A stretch of DNA of 64,000 bases from Alteribacillus iranensis (lineage in GTDB: Bacteria > Bacillota > Bacilli > Bacillales > Marinococcaceae): NCBI RefSeq assembly GCF_900113025.1, contig NZ_FONT01000005.1, forward strand, positions 203,215 through 267,214, in the 5' to 3' direction. Positions 51,915 through 60,967 of the stretch are shown piece by piece; position 1 is the stretch's first letter, and each line of letters starts with the position of its first letter. Position numbers and translations under genes: made by a program. Under the pieces are notes generated by a model. The model searched no databases and had not been told where the DNA came from. It saw only the letters and a program-made list of their open reading frames with translations.

Positions 51915-53858
51915 ATGATAGTTTTGCAATGCGTCGATATTACAAAATCTTTTGGCGCGGAAACAATCCTAGATCGAGTAAAACTTGAAATAAAATCAAA
52001 TGAACGAGTAGCTTTGGTAGGTCGGAACGGGGCTGGAAAATCTACTCTTTTAAAAGTGATTGCCGGAGAGCTATCTTATGACTCCGGAGATATTATAACT
52101 CCTAAAGGTTTGCATCTTGGTTACCTCGACCAGCATAGCGGGTTACAGTCAGAACGATCCATTTGGGACGAGATGCTAACTGTTTTCGAAGACGTTAGAG
52201 ATATGGAAAAAAAGCTGCGACATCTTGAAGAGCAAATGTCTCATCCAGATAAAATGAAGGATCAAGCTTCTTATGAAACTGTCCTTAAAGAGTATGATAC
52301 CCTTCAGCATACCTTTCGTGAAAAAGGCGGATATCAGTACGAGGCAGAGATTCGAAGTGTATTATCGGGATTAAAATTCTCACATTTTGATTATGACACC
52401 CCTATCTCTGTGTTGAGCGGCGGCCAAAAAACAAGACTGGCACTTGGTAAGATGCTTCTGTCTCAACCTGACCTTCTTGTCCTTGATGAGCCGACGAATC
52501 ACTTGGATATCGAGACGCTCGGATGGTTGGAAAACTATTTAATCAACTACAAAGGGGCTATATTAATTGTCTCTCATGATCGATACTTCCTTGATAACAT
52601 TGTGTCAAAGGTTTACGAAGTAGCTCGAACAAAAGCTACCTTATTTCATGGTAATTATAGCGATTATCTTCATGAAAAATCGCTCAGGTATGAGCAAAAT
52701 CTCAAAGCATACGAAAAACAACAGAAAGAAATTGCTGAGCTTGAAGATTTTATACAACGAAATATTGTACGGGCTTCTACATCGAAACAAGCACAAAGTC
52801 GTCGTAAGAAGCTAGAGAAAATGCAGATAATGGATAAACCTATGGGATTGGAAAAATCAGCAAAATTTTCATTCGACATCGACCGTCAAAGCGGAAATGA
52901 TGTGTTAAACATTTCTGATCTTACTGTTCGTTATGGAGAAGCCCGCCCTGTCGTTCACCATCTTGACCTACAAGTAAAAAAACAAGAAAGCATCGCACTC
53001 ATCGGCCCGAACGGGGTTGGAAAATCAACCCTTCTAAAAGCGATTGCCGGACAGCTTACTCCAGCCCATGGAACCATTCAGCTGGGGAGCAAAGTAACGA
53101 TCGGTTATTATGATCAAGAGCAGGCTGATTTACACTCAAATAAGGATGTTCTCCATGAACTCTGGGACGAATACCCTTTAACCCTGGAAAAAGATATCCG
53201 TACCATACTTGGCAACTTTCTTTTTAGCGGGGAAGACGTGTTAAAACAAGTTTCTGAGTTAAGCGGTGGTGAAAAAGCACGTTTGGCGCTTGCTAAATTA
53301 ATGATGCAAAAAGCAAATTTGCTTATTTTCGACGAGCCAACAAACCACCTTGACCTCGACAGTAAGGAAGTATTAGAGTCTGCGTTACTCGATTATCCTG
53401 GGACTTTAATTTTTGTATCACACGACCGATATTTTTTAAATCGAATGGCTACGAAGATTGTCGAACTTACAGATGAGGGATTAACTGAATACCTCGGTGA
53501 TTACGATTATTATTTAAGAAAGAAAGATGAGGAGAGACAGAGAGAAGAGCTTCGAAAACAAGAACGATCCAGCCATTCTTCTGATACTGAGGTCGAAGGA
53601 AATGACAAGCGTAATTATGAACGAGAAAAAGAAGCAAAAAGAGAAGCAAGAAAGCGCCAGCGCGAAATTGAAGCCACAGAACTAGAAATTGAAAAGTTAG
53701 AAAAAGAAATGGAAGCACTAGAAGAAGAGCTGCTCGCCCCCCAAGTCTACGAAGACTATGAACAAGCTGCTGACCTTCAAAATAAGATAGATCATATTCA
53801 ACGTACTCTTGAAACGAAAATGGAGCATTGGGAGAATCTTCAACTCGAAGAAGCTTAA
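51915..53858 (+). CDS. ydiF: ABC-F family ATPase (YdiF-like)
   Basis: 647 residues with two ABC domains and no membrane part. Domain 1 has Walker A GRNGAGKST and signature LSGGQKTRLALGKM with LVLDEPTNHLD. Domain 2 has GPNGVGKST and LSGGEKARLALAKLM with LIFDEPTNHLD. The linker between them is the charged P-site-tRNA-interaction motif region (about 245-310), and a coiled-coil C-terminus follows residue 535. ABC-F proteins act on the ribosome. Position between rex and tsaD matches B. subtilis ydiF. Confidence 0.93.
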   Translation: MIVLQCVDITKSFGAETILDRVKLEIKSNERVALVGRNGAGKSTLLKVIAGELSYDSGDIITPKGLHLGYLDQHSGLQSERSIWDEMLTVFEDVRDMEKKLRHLEEQMSHPDKMKDQASYETVLKEYDTLQHTFREKGGYQYEAEIRSVLSGLKFSHFDYDTPISVLSGGQKTRLALGKMLLSQPDLLVLDEPTNHLDIETLGWLENYLINYKGAILIVSHDRYFLDNIVSKVYEVARTKATLFHGNYSDYLHEKSLRYEQNLKAYEKQQKEIAELEDFIQRNIVRASTSKQAQSRRKKLEKMQIMDKPMGLEKSAKFSFDIDRQSGNDVLNISDLTVRYGEARPVVHHLDLQVKKQESIALIGPNGVGKSTLLKAIAGQLTPAHGTIQLGSKVTIGYYDQEQADLHSNKDVLHELWDEYPLTLEKDIRTILGNFLFSGEDVLKQVSELSGGEKARLALAKLMMQKANLLIFDEPTNHLDLDSKEVLESALLDYPGTLIFVSHDRYFLNRMATKIVELTDEGLTEYLGDYDYYLRKKDEERQREELRKQERSSHSSDTEVEGNDKRNYEREKEAKREARKRQREIEATELEIEKLEKEMEALEEELLAPQVYEDYEQAADLQNKIDHIQRTLETKMEHWENLQLEEA

Positions 53859-53878
53859 TAGCTTTAGCTTTTAAAAGA

Positions 53879-54000
53879 GGTCTGTATCAAAAGTATGAAG
53901 GCTTCCTTTATGAAAAACACTGCCCGCTTAAGTGGATATTTCATTGTGCCTGTGATGATAATTGAGGTTTTCGAATGCATAACCACTTTTGATACAGCCC
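53879..54000. repeat. 122-bp MITE-like element with terminal inverted repeats
   Basis: The left end GGTCTGTATCAAAAGT and the right end ACTTTTGATACAGCCC match as inverted repeats over 13 contiguous bases (CTGTATCAAAAGT). About 90 bp without a gene lie between. The ends resemble those of small non-autonomous elements derived from Bacillaceae transposons. No target-site duplication is evident. A long stem-loop acting as terminator between the convergent genes is the alternative. Confidence 0.45.
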
Positions 54001-54013
54001 ATGCCATTCTCTC

Positions 54014-56134
54014 TCATTCCACATCAAATACGTTCTTCCGATGTCTTATCCCTAGCAAGGGAAACGTTATATTTCTGTCATCATCTTCTTCGCAAAAGAC
54101 CCACATGTATCGTACGCAGAGTAAATAAAACATAGATGTAGACGCTGCTACCGCTCCTGAATCATTCAGTAAAAGTAGAAATATGGATCCGACCCCGCCG
54201 GCTCGCAATACATATTGTTGGGATATACGGAAGGAACCAGACTTCCCCAGTATCATATACAAAGCAGCTAACACATACGACGTTATTAACAATTTCGTCC
54301 AGTTTGAATGCATCATGATCTTTATGTTCATCTGTAGCTTTCTGCTAACAATTTCTTTTAATTCTCCCCATTCTCCATGTAAAAGTAGTTGAAACGCACT
54401 GCCTATATGAGAAGGGCCGCCAAATTGCTGGAATATATATAACAAACCGATGAGGCATGCAAGTACCGGAATACTCCCCCATAAGTAAGACAACAACTTC
54501 TTTTGCTTTTTCTTTAATACTTGCCATGACAAAATAAATAACATCATCCCTGTCGCCATCGTCACACCCGCATTTTTCCCTAATACCGACGAGCCGAGAA
54601 CAAATAAAAAGAAGAGCGAGAAACACCAGAGGACTACATACTTCTTACGGCGTATCCAAGGTTCTAAGAAAACAACCACAGCCGCAGTGTAGAAACCACC
54701 TAACTCATTCCCTATTCCACTGTATCGTGCACCGATGATAGGATCATATCCGAGATAAGAACGTTTCATTAACTCGGCTCCGCCTATCAAGTCAGTAGTA
54801 ATTACCACTATTAATAGGAAAGAAACAATCCATACGCCCTGTCTCTTTCCATATAGCGATATAAAAACTGCCAGACCTAGTGATAATAAGATCACCGTTC
54901 CACTATACACAGGAACAAGGGTCATTCCCCTGCCAAATATACCGGATGCCACGATAAAAGAAATGGGCGATACCATGCCAGCAATCAATAACGTTCTGAT
55001 CAGAACATAAGCTTTTTGTTTCCTTTTTTTATTGAATTTCCAGTACACGAATCCGGCTATTAAAAGAAGAACAAGGACGGTTATATAAACAGAAAGAACA
55101 GATGACCGCGTGTGGAAAATGTGCTCGGCTCCATTTGTTTCTTTTCTCATAGCCTCACTTATATGATAGCTTCCCTTCTTTTCCACTAAAGCATGACCAT
55201 TCAAGACATCTGGAATAAGGAGTCCAAACTGTCCCAGAATCGTTGGCGCTACATCTAGACTGCTACCTAAAAATGACTGTCTCACTGTCGGAGAATACCA
55301 CTCATTCCCTCTTTCCGGTGTGTCACGTTCCCATTTGACAAAGGGCAGTAAATTTCCTTCGTCTGGATCCACCCCTAATAAATAAATCGTTTGTCCTCTC
55401 TCTTTTAAATCCAAGATGAATGTGGATAACTTGTCCATCGTGTGATGTATGCTCTCTTTTTGTCCTGGTGCGTTCTTCCACCGGTAAAGATCTCCCCATT
55501 CTACAACCGTCCAGGTGGAAGAATACGTCTGTTGAATGCGTTCAATCCATTTAATTGTGCTTCTTCCATCCATCTCAAATCCACCAGGAGCTGCTGCCTT
55601 CTTTTTTATAGAAACATCTCTGTTTCCAGAAGTATTCCCATCATGATCGGCTGTAAAAATAGGGGCTGATTGATGCGTACGAAAAAAGACATCACTGTGG
55701 CCTGTAAAAGAAGAATGGATACGATTCGTGCTTAAGTAATCACCTAAAGTTGAATGGATATTCGTTTTGGCGAGGTAAGGGATCGTATAATGATACTCAT
55801 CCTTCCTATTTTTTTTATTAATCGAGAGAAGGTTAATCTCTATTCTATGATTTAGTGGAGCTTGTGTTAGTTTCCCTCTCGATAATGTTAATGCTTCGTT
55901 TAAAGGGGTTTTAGATCCCCCGGTTATTCGGTTTAAAGCAATGACAGAAGAGTGATTCCATAGTTCCTTATCATCTCGATCCATCCAATTGTAAAATTGG
56001 CTCAATGATAAGCTGGGAACAAGAATAGTAACAACATGATTATTGTTTACTTCTTCCGCTTCCGTGGAAAAAGACGTGTATATATAAATGAATAGTAATA
56101 AAAGCAGAAAAGATATGTTTTTAAACTTCCTCAT
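54014..56134 (-). CDS. Membrane protein with outer alkaline-phosphatase-like domain, unrecognised family
   Basis: 706 residues. A signal peptide/anchor (about 7-27) is followed by an outer domain of some 320 residues. Late in that domain GVDPDEGNLLPFVKW, SPTVRQSFLGSSLDVAPTIL and QFGLLIPDVLNGHAL recall the C-terminal part of the alkaline phosphatase/sulfatase superfamily. From about 355 on there are roughly ten membrane segments. The first metal-site motif of active phosphatases is not obvious, so the outer domain may bind rather than cleave. It is inserted between ydiF and tsaD relative to B. subtilis and convergent with ydiF. Confidence 0.65.
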   Translation of the reverse strand: MRKFKNISFLLLLLFIYIYTSFSTEAEEVNNNHVVTILVPSLSLSQFYNWMDRDDKELWNHSSVIALNRITGGSKTPLNEALTLSRGKLTQAPLNHRIEINLLSINKKNRKDEYHYTIPYLAKTNIHSTLGDYLSTNRIHSSFTGHSDVFFRTHQSAPIFTADHDGNTSGNRDVSIKKKAAAPGGFEMDGRSTIKWIERIQQTYSSTWTVVEWGDLYRWKNAPGQKESIHHTMDKLSTFILDLKERGQTIYLLGVDPDEGNLLPFVKWERDTPERGNEWYSPTVRQSFLGSSLDVAPTILGQFGLLIPDVLNGHALVEKKGSYHISEAMRKETNGAEHIFHTRSSVLSVYITVLVLLLIAGFVYWKFNKKRKQKAYVLIRTLLIAGMVSPISFIVASGIFGRGMTLVPVYSGTVILLSLGLAVFISLYGKRQGVWIVSFLLIVVITTDLIGGAELMKRSYLGYDPIIGARYSGIGNELGGFYTAAVVVFLEPWIRRKKYVVLWCFSLFFLFVLGSSVLGKNAGVTMATGMMLFILSWQVLKKKQKKLLSYLWGSIPVLACLIGLLYIFQQFGGPSHIGSAFQLLLHGEWGELKEIVSRKLQMNIKIMMHSNWTKLLITSYVLAALYMILGKSGSFRISQQYVLRAGGVGSIFLLLLNDSGAVAASTSMFYLLCVRYMWVFCEEDDDRNITFPLLGIRHRKNVFDVE

Positions 56135-56156
56135 CTTCTCTATCCTTTCATACTAT

Positions 56157-56330
56157 CTGTCCACACTATCAACAGACTTATTAACAATTGCAACGTTAAA
56201 ACACTAGGAATTATTAGAATTATACACAAAACAAGACACTTATCCACAGTTTTACTGTTAACAACTTTTTTCCCGTACTTCTAGGGACCATTCTATTTTT
56301 CCACATTATCCACAAAATAAGTTATCTACA
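56157..56330. promoter_or_regulatory. DnaA-box cluster beside tsaD (gcp)
   Basis: Two perfect TTATCCACA boxes lie at 56240-56248 and 56306-56314. TTATCTACA (56322-56330), TTTTCCACA (56297-56305) and TTATACACA (56220-56228) are single-mismatch copies, all on the plus strand, with a weaker CTGTCCACA at 56157. In B. subtilis, DnaA-box clusters that restrain replication initiation are known at a handful of intergenic sites, one of them at gcp (tsaD). The position here is equivalent. Confidence 0.75.
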
Positions 56331-56701
56331 ACAAAATCGATCTTTATTTTCTCAAAGTCTCCTTGCACTAATATTATCTTTTATTTCTACTTTAAGACTT
56401 ATACAGACAAAATTATGATTTTTTTCTACCTAACGAAGATCTACAAAGATGGCTTAATACGATATGTATAGAATTTGCATCCATGACATTTGAAACGAGA
56501 CATCTCCAGAACCAAAGATCTAGAGCTCTGACTTACACAGGACGTGTATGCTTTTAGCGAAAGAACAATCATCTGTGGCCCGTGGTAAGTGCTGAAGTCC
56601 CGCTGAAGAAGCTGCTTCGAACCGACGCCGCCTGGATTTAGACATGGCTAATCTTTTACAAAAATACAGAGTGATGCTTGTATTATTTCCTAAACCATAA
56701 A
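56331..56701. other. Intergenic region between the DnaA-box cluster and tsaD
   Basis: About 370 bp with no supported gene. The first half is AT-rich. The second half (about 56560-56640) is GC-richer with GCTGAAGTCCCGCTGAAG and may be a decayed intergenic repeat. Confidence 0.3.
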
Positions 56702-56733
56702 AAAGACCTGGCTTAAAATAGTGCCAGGTCTGC
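56702..56733 (-). terminator. Terminator overlapping the 3' end of tsaD
   Basis: On the minus strand AGACCTGGC and GCCAGGTCT pair around ACTATTTTAA and run into TTTTTTATGG. The 5' arm and loop include the last tsaD codons and its stop, so terminator and coding sequence share bases. Confidence 0.85.
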
Positions 56734-57747
56734 TTTGCCGTTTAAATTCCAATCGGCTTGTATATTTTTTTTCCATTGAATATGAGCGGCTGCTCCAATC
56801 ATAGCTGCGTTGTCCGTACACAAGGCTAAAGGAGGTATCGTCAGTTCTACCTCTGTATTAGAGAAAATATCTTTCATAGATTGACGCAATCCTTTATTGG
56901 CAGCTACCCCTCCCACAACGACCACTTGTTTTACTCCATATTGCGCAGCGGCCCGCTTCGTCTTCTCCGTAAGTACTTCTATCACACTTCGTTGAAAGCT
57001 GGCTGCCACATCTTCTTTTCGGAATACTTCTCCTTTTTGCTTTGCATTGTGAAGTTTGTTAATGACCGCTGATTTTAAACCGCTAAAACTAAAATCATAA
57101 GATCCTTCCTCGAGCCAAGCTATTGGAAAGGGGATGATCGTTTCTCCTTCTCGTGCTAATTTATCAATTTGTGGTCCGCCCGGGTAAGAGAGATTCAAGC
57201 TACGGGCCACTTTGTCATAAGCTTCACCAGCGGCATCATCTCTTGTCTGTCCAATCACTTCATATTCTCCTTCATCTTTTAACAGGACTAACTCCGTATG
57301 ACCACCTGAAACAACAAGCGCGAGTGCCGGGTAGTGCCACGGGCGTTCCAGGCGGGCTGCTTGAATATGACCAGCGATATGATGGACAGGAAGAAGCGGA
57401 AGTCCATGAGCAAAGGCTATAGCCTTCGCTGCATTCACTCCTACAAGCAAAGCTCCAACCAAACCTGGACCCGCTGTTACAGCAACAGCATCTAAATCGG
57501 CAAATATCACACCAGCGTCAGTCAACGCCTCTTCCACGACCCATGTAATGTTTTCAGTATGGTGACGAGAAGCCAGTTCAGGGACTACGCCTCCAAATCT
57601 CTGATGGCTTTCTATTTGAGAGGCTACTACATTGGATAGAATGGAAGACCCGCCTTGTATGACAGCCGCCGCTGTTTCATCACAACTTGTTTCAATAGCC
57701 AGTATGATTTCGTCATCCTTGATTTGTTCTTTTTCTATATTCATCAA
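56713..57747 (-). CDS. tsaD: tRNA N6-adenosine threonylcarbamoyltransferase TsaD
   Basis: 344 residues of the ASKHA fold. [16 protein letters not shown] at the start, [10 protein letters not shown], the metal site [10 protein letters not shown] (His123, His127), [16 protein letters not shown] and a final DNAAMIGAA are all present. It completes the t6A modification of tRNA position 37 with TsaB and TsaE, encoded in the same operon. Its start overlaps the rimI end by 35 bp. Confidence 0.97.
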   Translation of the reverse strand: MMNIEKEQIKDDEIILAIETSCDETAAAVIQGGSSILSNVVASQIESHQRFGGVVPELASRHHTENITWVVEEALTDAGVIFADLDAVAVTAGPGLVGALLVGVNAAKAIAFAHGLPLLPVHHIAGHIQAARLERPWHYPALALVVSGGHTELVLLKDEGEYEVIGQTRDDAAGEAYDKVARSLNLSYPGGPQIDKLAREGETIIPFPIAWLEEGSYDFSFSGLKSAVINKLHNAKQKGEVFRKEDVAASFQRSVIEVLTEKTKRAAAQYGVKQVVVVGGVAANKGLRQSMKDIFSNTEVELTIPPLALCTDNAAMIGAAAHIQWKKNIQADWNLNGKADLALF

Positions 57748-58195
57748 TTTTCACCCACATTACTAAAGCGTCTTCTTTATTATCCGTATAATACTTTTTT
57801 CGAATACCGCCTTGTTCAAAGCCTAGTTTTTTGTATAAAGACTGTGCTATCTTATTGCTGACACGTACTTCGAGCGACATGGTTTTCGCCCCATAAACCG
57901 AGGCCATCTCTAACGCATTTATCATTAGCAACTCCCCAACTTTTTGACCGCGAGATGCCGAATGAACAGCTATATTCGTAATGTTCGCCTCGTCTAATAC
58001 AATCCATACTCCACAATAGCCTATAATTTCATTGTCCCATTCCGCGACGAGGTAATGGGCAAAACGATTATTGTGAAGTTCATTCAAAAAAGCATACCTC
58101 GTCCACGGCATTTGAAACGCATCATGTTCTACCCGAAGGACACCTTCCAAATCTTCTTCTTCCATAAGACGGATAATCGGAAATTTGTTATGCAT
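57713..58195 (-). CDS. rimI: Ribosomal protein S18-alanine N-acetyltransferase RimI
   Basis: 160 residues, GNAT fold: [57 protein letters not shown] (acetyl-CoA loop) and [19 protein letters not shown]. The position between tsaB and tsaD is the standard Bacillales order. It overlaps both neighbours. Confidence 0.93.
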   Translation of the reverse strand: MHNKFPIIRLMEEEDLEGVLRVEHDAFQMPWTRYAFLNELHNNRFAHYLVAEWDNEIIGYCGVWIVLDEANITNIAVHSASRGQKVGELLMINALEMASVYGAKTMSLEVRVSNKIAQSLYKKLGFEQGGIRKKYYTDNKEDALVMWVKIDEYRKRTNQG

Positions 58196-58898
58196 CCGTT
58201 TTCCCTTCTTTTTTCTCCAACCATTTCTTCTCAGCTTCCGTACGCTGAGTATACTCAGGTACTAAGGCATGAGCTGAAATAGGTTTTTCTTGTTCAAATG
58301 CCAGCGAAAGCAGCACTGATGGTTTTGGCAGCATATCCATGCCATTTCCTACTACAGCTTGATCTGCAAGTGATTCTGAAATGAGTGAGTGATGAAGATC
58401 ATAGTCCTGGCTCAGAAATAAAACCGGCTCATTTTTTTCTTTTATATAATGAAGCCAGTCCTCCATAGCGACAATATGATCACTTATAATAGTCTTGATT
58501 TGATGTTCCGCACCCATCTTATATAAACCTGTGTAAACTTGACCTCGCCGTGCATCGATAAAAGGGCAAATAACCCCGCTGAAGTAAGTTCCATTCCGAG
58601 CAAGGACTTTTAAGCTGGAAACCCCATACACAGGAATATTAAGAGCCCATGCCATCGATTTGGCTGTCGTGACGCCGATTCGAACTCCCGTATAAGATCC
58701 CGGGCCTTTAGCGACGGCTATAGCATCAAGATCTTGAGGTTTTATATCTAGTTCCTTTAACAGTTCGTGGATGGCAGGCATCAGTCGTAAAGAATGATTT
58801 TTTTTAAAGTTGGTGACATATTCCCCCAACAGCTTATTATCTTCTGCCAGTGCGACCCCCATGACATGAGTCGATGTATCAATTGCTAGTATTTTCAT
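58188..58898 (-). CDS. tsaB: tRNA threonylcarbamoyladenosine biosynthesis protein TsaB
   Basis: 236 residues from the ATG at 58898 (MKILAIDTSTHVMGVALAE), 10 bp behind AAGGAG; the longer frame to 58928 is not needed. KNHSLRLMPAIHELLKEL, AVAKGPGSYTGVRIGVTTAK and PFIDARRGQVYTGLY are TsaB hallmarks. It is a non-catalytic partner of TsaD. It overlaps tsaE by 20 bp. Confidence 0.95.
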   Translation of the reverse strand: MKILAIDTSTHVMGVALAEDNKLLGEYVTNFKKNHSLRLMPAIHELLKELDIKPQDLDAIAVAKGPGSYTGVRIGVTTAKSMAWALNIPVYGVSSLKVLARNGTYFSGVICPFIDARRGQVYTGLYKMGAEHQIKTIISDHIVAMEDWLHYIKEKNEPVLFLSQDYDLHHSLISESLADQAVVGNGMDMLPKPSVLLSLAFEQEKPISAHALVPEYTQRTEAEKKWLEKKEGKTDA

Positions 58899-59379
58899 GA
58901 TTTTGCAGCTCCTTGAATAAAGCTTCAAACTTATCGTTAGGATCTTCTAAACAAATAGTACGTTCCATGTCACTTTTACGAAGAATGGTCACCCGCAAAA
59001 TATCAGTCGGAAGTAGATCTATTATCTTTCCCGCCCATTCAATCAGGCAAACCCCATCTCCCTCGAGGTATTCTTCAATCCCAAGCTCATCCACTTCATC
59101 CTCTTCTAATCGATACACATCCATATGATAGAAAGGAAAGTCCCCTTCATACTCTTTAATAATAGTGAAAGTGGGACTGTTCACGACATTCTTCACATGT
59201 AACGCTTGAGCTATTCCTTTCGCAAAGTGTGTTTTACCTGCTCCAAGGTCACCCTCTAACGTTACAATATCCCCTCTTTGTAAATGCCTGCCAATGTTCG
59301 CAGCTATCTCAATGGTGGACTCGGGTGAGCTGCTATTTATTTTGATACGATCCAATTTACTCACCTGGCTTTCTGCCAA
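58879..59379 (-). CDS. tsaE: tRNA threonylcarbamoyladenosine biosynthesis ATPase TsaE
   Basis: 166 residues. Walker A GDLGAGKT at 43-50, NSPTFTIIKEYEG, FYHMDVYRLE and CLIEWAGKI are typical of TsaE (YdiB). It drives the TsaB-TsaD complex by ATP hydrolysis. First gene of the t6A cluster after thiL, 13 bp downstream of it. Confidence 0.96.
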   Translation of the reverse strand: MAESQVSKLDRIKINSSSPESTIEIAANIGRHLQRGDIVTLEGDLGAGKTHFAKGIAQALHVKNVVNSPTFTIIKEYEGDFPFYHMDVYRLEEDEVDELGIEEYLEGDGVCLIEWAGKIIDLLPTDILRVTILRKSDMERTICLEDPNDKFEALFKELQNHENTSN

Positions 59380-59392
59380 ATTACAAGAATGA

Positions 59393-60382
59393 TTATTGTT
59401 TAAAATGGTTATATCCCTTTTTTTCTAAAATGGTTTTTCTCTTTTCCCCTAATAATGTCACTAAAGGGTTCCCTTCTAATACTCTCCCAATAACGTAAAG
59501 CTGAGACTCTGTCTTTTCTATTTCGTTTTCTAAAATAGGCCAGTCGCTTTCCCTAACTGTTCCTACCAATTCAAAATCTTCTCCTCCGTAGAAAATCCAG
59601 TCCCAATAATTTTTTTCAGGAAAGTTTTTTAATTCTTTCGCAATAGGGATATGTGTTTCCCACAATTCAATCGAAGTGTTGCTAGCTTCAGCCAGTTCAT
59701 TCAATTCACTAGCTAACCCATCACTAATATCGTTAAGGCTTATTAACGGATCTATTTTTGCTGCAGCACGGCCTTCTTGCACTCTCGGTTCGGGCCGTTG
59801 ATGGGTCTGTACCAACTCACTTTCCTGCATACTAAAGCGGCCGTGACGTCCTTTATCTAACAAAAGAGATAATCCCGCCGCAGAACGTCCTGTAGTATTC
59901 GTCAAAAATACAAGGTCTCCTGGTTTTGCGTTTTTTCTGAGTAATGCCCGTCCTTTTTCAACTTTTCCTCTCACCGTCACAGAGATCATTAGTCCTCGAG
60001 GAGAGGATACCGTGTCGCCGCCGATCATATCCATTTTATAACGAATACCTAGTTCGGTCATTCCTCTATAGATACCTTCTAGTTCGTCATCCGACCAAGT
60101 CGTAGGAACGGCTATTGCGACCATATAGTACGTAGGTATTCCTCCCATAGCAGCGATATCACTTATATTCACTGCTAAAGCCTTATGACCGATATCCTCA
60201 GGAGCCATCGTACTTTTTTTAAAATGAATGTCTTCTATTAATGTGTCAACACACAGTAGTTCGTCAAAATCGTCACTGGATGAATAAACGGCTGTATCGT
60301 CTCCGATTCCCTCGATGATATGACTGTCAAAGTATTTGGAAGGCCGCTGTTTATTGATCCATACAAACTCATCCCGAGGCAT
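59393..60382 (-). CDS. thiL: Thiamine-monophosphate kinase ThiL
   Basis: About 329 residues from the ATG at 60382, 8 bp behind GGAAGG; a GTG at 60391 is the longer option. GIGDDTAVYSS near 28, CVDTLIEDIHF, HKALAVNISDIAAMGG, MIGGDTVSS and SLNDISDGLASELN match ThiL of the AIR-synthase-like superfamily. It phosphorylates thiamine monophosphate to ThDP, the cofactor of the ThDP enzyme at 4.6-6.4 kb. Order thiL-tsaE-tsaB-rimI-tsaD as in B. subtilis. Confidence 0.95.
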   Translation of the reverse strand: MPRDEFVWINKQRPSKYFDSHIIEGIGDDTAVYSSSDDFDELLCVDTLIEDIHFKKSTMAPEDIGHKALAVNISDIAAMGGIPTYYMVAIAVPTTWSDDELEGIYRGMTELGIRYKMDMIGGDTVSSPRGLMISVTVRGKVEKGRALLRKNAKPGDLVFLTNTTGRSAAGLSLLLDKGRHGRFSMQESELVQTHQRPEPRVQEGRAAAKIDPLISLNDISDGLASELNELAEASNTSIELWETHIPIAKELKNFPEKNYWDWIFYGGEDFELVGTVRESDWPILENEIEKTESQLYVIGRVLEGNPLVTLLGEKRKTILEKKGYNHFKQ

Positions 60383-60459
60383 TCTTGTCACCTTCCATAG
60401 ACTTTTCTTTCAGTTTAACGTATTTAAATAAAAGATTCACTTTCTAATTGCTTTGGACA

Positions 60460-60486
60460 TAAAAAAAAAGCCCTAACGGCTTTATA
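60460..60486 (-). terminator. Terminator after the initiator tRNA gene
   Basis: Minus strand AAAGCC-GTTAG-GGCTTT followed by a run of nine T. It ends the tRNA transcript before thiL. Confidence 0.85.
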
Positions 60487-60504
60487 CATTTCACATATTA
60501 TAAT

Positions 60505-60581
<77 letters not shown>

Positions 60582-60674
60582 ATGTGTAATATTGTTACGT
60601 CTCTCAACGCCACGTATATAAATATACCACATTAAAATTGTCTGTGCAACTACTTTTTTAAAATTATTTCGATC

Positions 60675-60703
60675 TTGTCAGTTTGTGACAAACCTGTTAC
60701 AAT
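60675..60703 (+). promoter_or_regulatory. SigA promoter with palindromic spacer
   Basis: TTGTCA (60675-60680), a 17-bp spacer and TACAAT (60698-60703) precede the small membrane-protein gene. The spacer contains GTTTGTGACAAAC, a 13-bp palindrome that could be an operator. Confidence 0.65.
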
Positions 60704-60747
60704 AATATTATGGAATATTCACACAAATTCAAAAAGGAGCGTGACAT

Positions 60748-60888
60748 ATGCAAGTCTGGACCTACACTCGATCATTTTTATTAGCAAATGTTGCATTAAT
60801 CGCTACCTTTGTTTTCCTTCCTATCTTTTTAATCACCGATAATGTTGCGATTTATCAAGACTTCATAAATTATTTACACGGAAAATAA
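60748..60888 (+). CDS. 46-residue single-span membrane protein, unrecognised
   Basis: It encodes MQVWTYTRSFLLANVALIAT, then a continued hydrophobic run (to about residue 29) and a polar end DNVAIYQDFINYLHGK. One transmembrane helix is predicted. AAAAAGGAG lies 8 bp before the ATG, a good promoter lies 45 bp further up, and a terminator follows 24 bp after the stop, so this is a complete single-gene unit. No family recognised. Confidence 0.6.
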   Translation: MQVWTYTRSFLLANVALIATFVFLPIFLITDNVAIYQDFINYLHGK

Positions 60889-60911
60889 CAATCGTTTCTT
60901 CTATATGAATA

Positions 60912-60957
60912 AGAAAGAGACCGATCCAGTAAAGTTGGACCGGCTCTTTCTATTTTT
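60912..60957. terminator. Bidirectional terminator
   Basis: AGAAAGAG-CCGATCCA and TGGACCGG-CTCTTTCT pair with one bulged base around GTAAAGT, followed by ATTTTT on the plus strand. It separates the small gene from the convergent pxp operon. Confidence 0.8.
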
Positions 60958-60967
60958 CATAGGATTT

